Below, one piece after another: positions 7,004 to 12,329 of a DNA stretch of 20,874 nt. A model generated the notes under the pieces. That model was not told the DNA's origin, searched no databases, and worked only from the letters and a program-made list of their open reading frames with translations. Every line of letters begins with the position of its first letter. Position 1 is the first letter of the stretch. The DNA is taken from the NCBI GenBank assembly GCA_910586275.1, contig CAJUIM010000061.1, forward strand, positions 1 through 20,874. Reading direction: 5' to 3'. Source of the DNA: an uncultured Lachnospiraceae bacterium. Its GTDB lineage: Bacteria; Bacillota; Clostridia; Lachnospirales; Lachnospiraceae. The position numbers and the translations under genes are program-made.

Positions 7004-7038
7004 TAAGGGCATATATGCCAAAGGTATATATGCCCTTA
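7004..7038 (-). terminator. Likely terminator of the ABC exporter operon
   Basis: A perfect 13-bp inverted repeat (7004-7016 with 7026-7038; arms TAAGGGCATATAT and ATATATGCCCTTA) with a 9-nt loop, 20 nt past the permease stop. The U-tract is weak on both strands (AAACTTTC on the minus strand), so efficiency is uncertain. Confidence 0.6.
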
Positions 7039-7058
7039 CCCAAATGATGGAAACCCAG

Positions 7059-8279
7059 TTATTCATGCCTCAATGCCTCAATAGGGCTGAGTTTCGCCGC
7101 TTTCCGTGCAGGATATATTCCGAAAAACAATCCCACTGCCGATGAGAACAAGGTCGCTCCTATAATAGTGGAAACCTGTGTCCTTGCCGTAATATTTGCA
7201 ATGGAGCAGACTAGGTTGCCTCCTAAAATGCCGAGCACGATGCCTATTAAGCCGCCGAGCATGGTGATAATCGCTGCCTCTGCCAGAAACTGGAGGAGGA
7301 TGGAGCCGGTTCTTGCGCCCAGCGACTTACGGATGCCGATTTCCCTGGTCCTTTCGGTCACGGATACTAACATAATATTCATGACGCCGATACCGCCTAC
7401 CAGCAGGGATATGGCAGCTACAAAAGAGATGAACAGGGTCACAATGCCTAAAATACTGTCAAACTGTGTAGACATATCCGTAATGCTCTGTACCATGATT
7501 TGGCCTTCTCCCCGGGTGTCGTATTTATTTTCCAACAATGCTATGGTTTTCTGGGCCACTTCCGTACAGTATTCGGAAGAATCTGCAAATACCATGATAT
7601 CATTGAATTCGCCCGTGTAATAATAGTACGCATCAGCCATGGCGGTATATGGCATTTCCACATAAATCCGTGTACTCGACGTGGTATTTACAAAGGTTCC
7701 CGCGCTGTCCTCACGGATTCCCACAATGGTCACATCATTGGAGATTCCGAAAATGGATAGTTCAAAACTCATGCCTACCACGTCAGTGGTTCCGAACAGA
7801 CTGATGGCGTTGCTCTCGGTAATAACGCATACACGCTTGCTGCCTTCCACATCTTCCCGCGTAAAATACTTTCCTTTAATAATCGGGCCGCCGTTGCCGG
7901 AATAGTACTGCAGTCCTTCCGTACCGCCGATTGCCTGTGCCTCAAAATTCCCTTTTGGTCCGTTCGCCTGTCCCCAGCCGCCCAGCAGAGGAGTCACACC
8001 TTTGACATGCTCTACCCGTGTCTGAATCAGTTCAAAATCCTCCTCGCTGAACCGCATAGTCACATCATCCAGCGTAGTATCCAGATACAGTTCAATCAGT
8101 CCGCTTCCGATGCTTTCCAGTTCTTCGTTAATCTGTCCTCTGACACCGTTGCCGATTGCCATGACCATGATTACGGAAGCAATGCCGATGATAATGCCCA
8201 GCATGGTAAGAACGGAACGGCCTTTGTTGCTCTTAATGTTCATCAGGGCAATTTTTATATATTCCCAAATCTGTGCCAT
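7059..8279 (-). CDS. MacB/FtsX-type ABC transporter permease (YknZ-like)
   Basis: The membrane subunit of a tripartite-style exporter. The 406-residue product has TM1 at about 22-42 after a basic cytosolic start (NIKSNKGRSVLTMLGIIIG), a large extracytoplasmic MacB-PCD domain (about 45-275), and three C-terminal membrane segments. The hallmark loop GGIGVMNIMLVSVTERTREIGIRK is recognisable at about 292-315, and the protein ends EALRHE like many relatives. It starts 13 nt after the adaptor stop with GGGGGT as the ribosome site. The ATPase-adaptor-permease order and a Gram-positive host make it closest in design to B. subtilis YknXYZ, linked to protection from the SDP toxin. The substrate here is unknown; peptides or antibiotics are plausible. 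Confidence 0.93.
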   Translation of the reverse strand: MAQIWEYIKIALMNIKSNKGRSVLTMLGIIIGIASVIMVMAIGNGVRGQINEELESIGSGLIELYLDTTLDDVTMRFSEEDFELIQTRVEHVKGVTPLLGGWGQANGPKGNFEAQAIGGTEGLQYYSGNGGPIIKGKYFTREDVEGSKRVCVITESNAISLFGTTDVVGMSFELSIFGISNDVTIVGIREDSAGTFVNTTSSTRIYVEMPYTAMADAYYYYTGEFNDIMVFADSSEYCTEVAQKTIALLENKYDTRGEGQIMVQSITDMSTQFDSILGIVTLFISFVAAISLLVGGIGVMNIMLVSVTERTREIGIRKSLGARTGSILLQFLAEAAIITMLGGLIGIVLGILGGNLVCSIANITARTQVSTIIGATLFSSAVGLFFGIYPARKAAKLSPIEALRHE

Positions 8280-8292
8280 AAAAATACCCCCG

Positions 8293-9807
8293 TTACTGCT
8301 GCGGAACGGCCATAACTGCCATGCCCTCGGAAACGCCGCCGGTTACGTCCATCAGAATCTGGTCGCCTTCGTTCAGGCCTTCCGTGATTTCCACATCCAC
8401 GGCGGAAGAAATGCCCGTCTGTACCGGTTTCTTCACTACTATTCCGTTTTCCACCGTATAGACAAAGCTGCCATCCATATCGGTATTCACTGCACTGAAC
8501 GGTACCAGAAGAGCCCCCTCCGATTTTGACGTGCTGATGGAAACTTTGGCTTCCACGCCAAGGAATATATTTTCGTCCGGATTGATAATCTTGATGTCCG
8601 TATTCACTACGGCTGCGCCGCTGTTGTTTTTCGTTGCCATCTTGTCTATCTTTGCAACCTCGCCGTCATAGACAAAGCCTCCGATAGTCACTGTGGCTTT
8701 CTGTCCTATCTTTATTTTCTCCAGATCATATTTGGAAATGGTAATGGTGACTTTTACGTTGTCTGTGCTCTCCAGCTTAAACAGCTGTTCTCCTACGGCA
8801 GGTGTTTTCCCTTCCACCGCATTCATTTCCGTCACCACGCCGTTGAAATCAGCTACTATGCCGTTTCCGGCCGCTGTGATGGCATCCAGCGTTTCCTGAG
8901 AACTGATGTTTTCCATTTCTGTTCTGGCTTGCAGTTCTTCCTTGCCGCCGGCGTTGAGTTTCGTGCTTTCCGCAGAACTTTTCTGGGATTTCATTTCGGA
9001 CTTGTACTCTTTGCAGTTATTCAGCATTTCGGTGTATTTCTTAATTTCCTCCTCCCATGCCCGGATATCCGCATTATTCGCCTGTTCATAGGCATTGATC
9101 TGCACAAGTTTCTGCAGGTTTTCATATTCATCGGAATCCGGCTGATCCGCCCAGTCAATCAGGGAAATCTGCAAAAGTGCGCCTTCATGGGCAAGCGCGG
9201 CTTTTTTATCGTCCACTTGTCTTTGCAGATCTTTGATATAATTGTCAATATCCGTAATCTGCCGCTCCAGTACCGCCAGATTTACATTGGCTTCGCTTAG
9301 GTCGCCAAGGCTTTCGTTGTTTTTCTGCATAGAGTCCTTATAACTGCCTTCATTCTGCTGCAGCTTCAGCTCTGCGGTTCTTTTTTCATTGGCAAAGTCT
9401 TTCTCGTCATATGTAAGGATAGCTTCTCCTTTGGAAGCGCTCTCGCCCACTGCCACATGAATTGTCCCGACCTGTATGCTGACCGGCGCAAAATAAGTTT
9501 TTACTTCATCGGACACTACGGAACCGCTTGTATTGATTGTCTGCTCTATATCCCCTTTTGTCACGGCCATGGTAGACACTACCGGTTTTGCGTTCGCCGC
9601 CGCTATATTGCTGTACACGATAAACAGTACCACCACTGCGGCTACCCCGCCAAAGATGCTCCTTCTGATAATTTTTTTCTTGCGGGCAGGTTCCATAGGC
9701 GTTTTGTTCTGTTTCCTTTCCGCCTTTGCCTTTTTCTTTTCTTCCTTTGCCCGGAGTTTTTCTTCTTTCTTCATTTCCTTCTGTTTCTGTAAATCCATGT
9801 CATTCAT
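8293..9807 (-). CDS. HlyD-family adaptor subunit of the ABC exporter (YknX-like)
   Basis: The membrane-fusion (adaptor) protein that links the permease to its extracellular part. The 504-residue product has: an intensely charged cytosolic N-terminus (about 1-50, Lys/Glu/Ala-rich), one membrane anchor (about 51-72), a first lipoyl half and barrel strand (about 74-135), a long coiled coil (about 137-310), then GNGIVADFNGVVTEMNAVEG (second lipoyl half, about 314-333) and the beta-barrel/membrane-proximal domain with PFSAVNTD and GLNEGDQI. Length is above YknX (about 380) because of the N-terminal extension and a longer coiled coil. AGGAG lies upstream of the ATG. A 7-bp hairpin sits just before that site. 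Confidence 0.93.
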   Translation of the reverse strand: MNDMDLQKQKEMKKEEKLRAKEEKKKAKAERKQNKTPMEPARKKKIIRRSIFGGVAAVVVLFIVYSNIAAANAKPVVSTMAVTKGDIEQTINTSGSVVSDEVKTYFAPVSIQVGTIHVAVGESASKGEAILTYDEKDFANEKRTAELKLQQNEGSYKDSMQKNNESLGDLSEANVNLAVLERQITDIDNYIKDLQRQVDDKKAALAHEGALLQISLIDWADQPDSDEYENLQKLVQINAYEQANNADIRAWEEEIKKYTEMLNNCKEYKSEMKSQKSSAESTKLNAGGKEELQARTEMENISSQETLDAITAAGNGIVADFNGVVTEMNAVEGKTPAVGEQLFKLESTDNVKVTITISKYDLEKIKIGQKATVTIGGFVYDGEVAKIDKMATKNNSGAAVVNTDIKIINPDENIFLGVEAKVSISTSKSEGALLVPFSAVNTDMDGSFVYTVENGIVVKKPVQTGISSAVDVEITEGLNEGDQILMDVTGGVSEGMAVMAVPQQ

Positions 9808-9825
9808 TGCCCTTCTCTCCTCTCA

Positions 9826-9848
9826 TGCCGGATCTTTTTTCTCCGGCA
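9826..9848 (-). other. Intercistronic hairpin between ATPase and adaptor genes
   Basis: Inverted repeat TGCCGGA / TCCGGCA (9826-9832 with 9842-9848; 9-nt loop) immediately upstream of the adaptor's AGGAG site. No U-tract follows, so it is not a normal terminator. It could stabilise mRNA ends or tune translation. Confidence 0.45.
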
Positions 9849-9883
9849 GCTTTGTTTCTTTCATTCAGATTTTTTATTTTTTA

Positions 9884-10579
9884 TTATTGCTTTATGTCAT
9901 TGGCCGAATCATGCACAATCCTGCCGTCCATAATTTTTATGACGCGCTTGGCCTGTGCCGCAATTTCATTGTCGTGAGTAATCAGTATGACCGTTCTTCC
10001 TTCCTCATGCAAGTCCCTTAAAATCCCCATGATTTCTTTCGTGGAGCCGGAGTCCAGATTGCCGGTAGGTTCATCGGCCAAGATAATCGGCGGTGCCTGT
10101 GCAATGGCTCTTGCAATAGCTACCCTTTGCTGCTGTCCGCCGGACATTTCCGAAGGCTTATGTGTCTTGCGCTTTGCCAATCCCACTTTCTCCAAAGCTG
10201 TCTCCGAAAGCCTCATCCTTTCCCTTTTGGAAACTCCCCTATAGATCAGCGGCAATTCCACGTTTTCTATGGCAGTCAGGTTCGCAATCAGATTAAACCC
10301 CTGAAAAATAAACCCGATTTCCTTATTCCTGATGTCGGAAAGTTCATTGTCGCTCATATGGGACACGTCCTTGTCATGCAGCATATAAGTACCGCTGGTA
10401 GGCACATCCAAGCACCCCAGCATATTCATCAATGTAGATTTGCCGGAACCGGACTGTCCGATGATTGCCACGAATTCCTTTTCATCGATAGTCAAATCCA
10501 CATGATCCAACGCTCTCACTTCGTTTTCTCCCGGATTATATACTTTGCACATATCCCGTATTTCCACCAATGCACTCAT
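9884..10579 (-). CDS. ABC transporter ATP-binding protein, MacB/LolD type (YknY-like)
   Basis: The ATPase that powers the exporter encoded downstream. The 231-residue product has Walker A GQSGSGKS (41-48), Q-loop Q93 in FIFQGFN, signature SGGQQQR (146-152), Walker B and D-loop ILADEPTGNLD (about 166-176) and the switch His H202 in LITHD. FNLIANLTAIENVELPLIYRG is characteristic of the MacB/LolD subgroup. AGGAGGAG lies just before the ATG. It is the first gene of the operon and comes after a promoter with a palindromic operator; the intergenic gap to the adaptor is 76 nt. Confidence 0.96.
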   Translation of the reverse strand: MSALVEIRDMCKVYNPGENEVRALDHVDLTIDEKEFVAIIGQSGSGKSTLMNMLGCLDVPTSGTYMLHDKDVSHMSDNELSDIRNKEIGFIFQGFNLIANLTAIENVELPLIYRGVSKRERMRLSETALEKVGLAKRKTHKPSEMSGGQQQRVAIARAIAQAPPIILADEPTGNLDSGSTKEIMGILRDLHEEGRTVILITHDNEIAAQAKRVIKIMDGRIVHDSANDIKQ

Positions 10580-10612
10580 TTATTCTCCTCCTGCACTCCC
10601 TGCCCGCTGTCT

Positions 10613-10661
10613 TATTGTATTACTTTTCTAATACAATAATATCTTTTTCTGTTTTTGTCAA
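10613..10661 (-). promoter_or_regulatory. ABC operon promoter with a palindromic operator over the -10 box
   Basis: Minus strand: TTGACA (10661-10656), 17-nt spacer, TATTGT (10638-10633). The -10 box is part of a perfect inverted repeat TATTGTATTA-N6-TAATACAATA (10613-10622 and 10629-10638). The placement suits a dimeric repressor blocking RNA polymerase. Related TA-rich sites are typical of small GntR/YtrA-type and some MarR regulators, but none is encoded here, so the regulator is elsewhere or unknown. A second TTGACA lies 10 bp further upstream (10671-10666). Confidence 0.75.
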
Positions 10662-10784
10662 GCCTTGTCAAGATATTTTTCATACGCTTAAGTTAAGCAG
10701 CCGCCTGCTTATTCGGAAACAGCAGCGTGCCATGCACAAAAATGCTTACATGCAAGCCTGTCTGCGCAATTTTCTCACTGTTCC

Positions 10785-10848
10785 ATTATATTGCATTTTC
10801 CTAACAATACGATGGGAATAACCTTAAAAAATTCTTAATTTTTCTTAA
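10785..10848 (-). promoter_or_regulatory. Candidate activator-dependent promoter with three phased TTAAG repeats
   Basis: Minus strand: TTAAG occurs at 10848-10844, 10838-10834 and 10827-10823, i.e. with steps of 10 and 11 bp, about one helix turn. Next come a poor -35 (10813-10808, ATCGTA), 17 nt, and a perfect TATAAT (10790-10785). The nearest repeat is about 10 bp upstream of the -35. Phased direct repeats before a weak -35 are the usual arrangement for OmpR/PhoB-family response regulators. Transcription would run into the ABC operon about 200 nt downstream. Confidence 0.4.
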
Positions 10849-10966
10849 ATAACGGCGCAAGAAATTTTCTTCTGATAATCATATAACGTTCAGGCAGATA
10901 TTTTTTCTTCAAATCTTTTCCATTTTCTTTGAAAATTACATCCAGCCTTTGGATGCCCGTGTGCAT
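10835..10966 (-). CDS. Possible 43-residue small ORF or gene remnant, weakly supported
   Basis: An ATG at 10966 opens a 43-codon frame ending at TAA 10837-10835. The product is basic (begins MHTGIQRLDVIF; ends FLAPLFKKN) and looks more protein-like than random sequence, with no membrane segment. There is no ribosome site; the ATG follows directly after the ribU terminator's T-run, and the frame stays open upstream into that terminator. The stop overlaps a TTAAG repeat. A decayed gene end or chance is as likely as a real peptide. Confidence 0.2.
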   Translation of the reverse strand: MHTGIQRLDVIFKENGKDLKKKYLPERYMIIRRKFLAPLFKKN

Positions 10967-10971
10967 AAACA

Positions 10972-10996
10972 GAAAAAAACCGTCTTTCAGACGGTT
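10972..10996 (-). terminator. Rho-independent terminator of ribU
   Basis: Minus strand stem AACCGTCT-GAA-AGACGGTT (arms 10996-10989 and 10985-10978, 3-nt loop) running into a T-tract from RC of the A-run at 10973-10979. It lies 50 nt after the ribU stop. Confidence 0.9.
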
Positions 10997-11045
10997 CTTT
11001 TCCTGTTCATTATAGTTATTTCCGTGGAAATCCCAAACTACGGCT

Positions 11046-11804
11046 TTATTGTTCAGCCACTTTCCTCACGGACGCCCGCCCGTAACTCTCTTTCAGAATC
11101 GGGCTTAATTTCTTATATACCAGCATTGTCACCAGCGACACACTGCCGCCCTTCAGAATATTCATCGGTGCAACGGCAAAAATCACCAATGTCGCCACAC
11201 TATGAATGGCCGGATTTATGGCCGTGCCCATACCCACAATCACATCCAGCGGCATGCCGTAAAGCTGGGCAAATTTCGGCAGAAGATAAACGGCATTGAA
11301 AGCCGTGCCGAATACGGTCATGCATACCGTCCCGAGTGCGGAACCGGCAATCGCTGTTTTCTTTGTTTTCTTATTCAGATACAAAACAGATGCCGGCAGG
11401 ACAAAGCTGCACCCAATGACAAAATTAGCCAAATCTCCCACAAAAGCGGTCGTCGTCCCCTTAAATGCAAGTTTCAGCAATATCTTGCAGAACTCAATCA
11501 TCACGCCCGCTACCGGCCCGAATGCAAAGGCTCCGATCAGAACCGGAATTTCACTGAAATCCAGTTCATAAAAAGACGGTGCAAAGGGAACCGGAAATTC
11601 CAGCAGCATAAGCAGAAAGGCAATGGCGGAAAACACCCCGATCAGCGCTATTTTCCTTGTGGAAAGAATCCGTTCCGTATCACCGCTTTTTTTCTTTGCC
11701 ACCTTCTCCGTCCCATATGCTGCTGCAAACATCAGCAAGACAATGCCGAGAAACTCCAATACAAAAATAAGATTTTCAGTTACCGACTGCATTAAACCAT
11801 TCAT
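11046..11804 (-). CDS. ribU: Riboflavin ECF transporter S component RibU
   Basis: The membrane substrate-binding unit that takes up riboflavin with a shared ECF energy module encoded elsewhere. Start ATG 11804 is supported by AGGAGG; the open frame continues 83 codons upstream through the terminator of the riboswitch and is not coding. The 252-residue product has the RibU hallmark KIALIGVFSAIAFLLMLLEF (about 51-70) and FAPSFYELDFSEIPVLIGAF, then FKGTTTAFVGDLANFVIG and the INPAIHS region, with five to six further membrane segments. Unlike compact RibU proteins (about 190 residues), it has an extra N-terminal membrane segment (about 11-31) and a charged linker. The FMN riboswitch upstream fixes the ligand as riboflavin. 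Confidence 0.95.
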   Translation of the reverse strand: MNGLMQSVTENLIFVLEFLGIVLLMFAAAYGTEKVAKKKSGDTERILSTRKIALIGVFSAIAFLLMLLEFPVPFAPSFYELDFSEIPVLIGAFAFGPVAGVMIEFCKILLKLAFKGTTTAFVGDLANFVIGCSFVLPASVLYLNKKTKKTAIAGSALGTVCMTVFGTAFNAVYLLPKFAQLYGMPLDVIVGMGTAINPAIHSVATLVIFAVAPMNILKGGSVSLVTMLVYKKLSPILKESYGRASVRKVAEQ

Positions 11805-11925
11805 TTCTTTTCCTCCTGGCTTCTGATTTTTTGAGGAAAATTCTTCTTGAAGAATGCAATGGAATCTCTTGCCTGCAAATTCTGCGCACCGCAAGCCGCT
11901 TAGTTCCGCATGTACATCCGCACAG

Positions 11926-11956
11926 ACAAAAACCCCGAACATTTCTGTTCGGGGCA
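11926..11956 (-). terminator. Riboswitch-controlled terminator (attenuator) before ribU
   Basis: Minus strand: 9-bp stem CCCCGAACA / TGTTCGGGG (11954-11946 and 11941-11933) with a 4-nt loop and five T's after. It is the expression platform of the FMN riboswitch: when FMN is bound, the hairpin forms and ribU is not transcribed. Confidence 0.9.
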
Positions 11957-11985
11957 GACTCCTAATGTCACTGTCACAGCTTTTC

Positions 11986-12130
11986 TTTCCTTCTCTCATC
12001 CAGACTATACTGTCGGTTTTGGAATTGCACCAAATCAGCCGCTCCAAAGCCATCCGGCTTTTTCACGGGTCGCGGACTTTTACCGCCGGTAGGGAATGAC
12101 GAATATATTCGTTTCACCCAACCCCGAAGA
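11986..12130 (-). ncRNA. FMN riboswitch (RFN element)
   Basis: The minus strand carries the conserved RFN segments in order: CTTCGGGG (12129-12122), GGGTGAAA (12119-12112), TACCGGCGGTA (12091-12081), AAGTCCGCGACCC (12079-12067), TGATTTGGTG (12037-12028) with AATTCCAAAACCGACAGT, and GTCTGGATGAGAGAAG (about 12005-11990). The six-helix junction fold binds FMN. The 5' piece TTCGGGG (12128-12122) is identical to the terminator's 3' arm and can pair with CCCCGAA of its 5' arm (11954-11948), forming the antiterminator when FMN is low. Confidence 0.97.
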
Positions 12131-12158
12131 ATTTTCTCAGTTATTTTGTTTCTCTTTT

Positions 12159-12187
12159 AAGATACAGCTACAGCAGCATTTTGTCAA
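12159..12187 (-). promoter_or_regulatory. Promoter of the FMN riboswitch-ribU transcript
   Basis: Minus strand: consensus TTGACA (12187-12182), 17-nt spacer, TATCTT (12164-12159). Start near 12152, about 20 nt before the aptamer. Confidence 0.75.
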
Positions 12188-12290
12188 GTGCGTTTTTTAT
12201 CATCTTACGGAAATCAATGCCCGGTTTTATGCCTGCGCCGGTGCCTCGGCTGAGCGTATCGCAGCGGTCAATGACTTCCCTATGTTCCAA
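12168..12290 (-). CDS. Possible 40-residue small ORF between tex and ribU, weakly supported
   Basis: A TTG at 12290, with GGGAAG a few bases upstream, opens a 40-codon frame ending at TAG 12170-12168 (product begins MEHREVIDRCDTLSR, ends ALDKMLL). The frame is open further upstream to a TGA near the tex stop. Composition looks protein-like (amphipathic, charged) but it contains the ribU -35 box and has a non-ATG start. It may be a gene remnant. I do not recognise it. Confidence 0.2.
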   Translation of the reverse strand: MEHREVIDRCDTLSRGTGAGIKPGIDFRKMIKNALDKMLL

Positions 12291-12329
12291 CGGCTTCCCG
12301 GAGGGAATGGATCAGCCTGCTTCCATCCC

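Noticed and set aside
10694..10711. Hairpin TAAGCAG-CCGC-CTGCTTA upstream of the ABC operon as a terminator
   Set aside because: No T-tract follows on either strand, so it is only a short inverted repeat.
11805..12053. 83-codon N-terminal extension of RibU
   Set aside because: It would read through the riboswitch terminator and aptamer; AGGAGG supports 11804.
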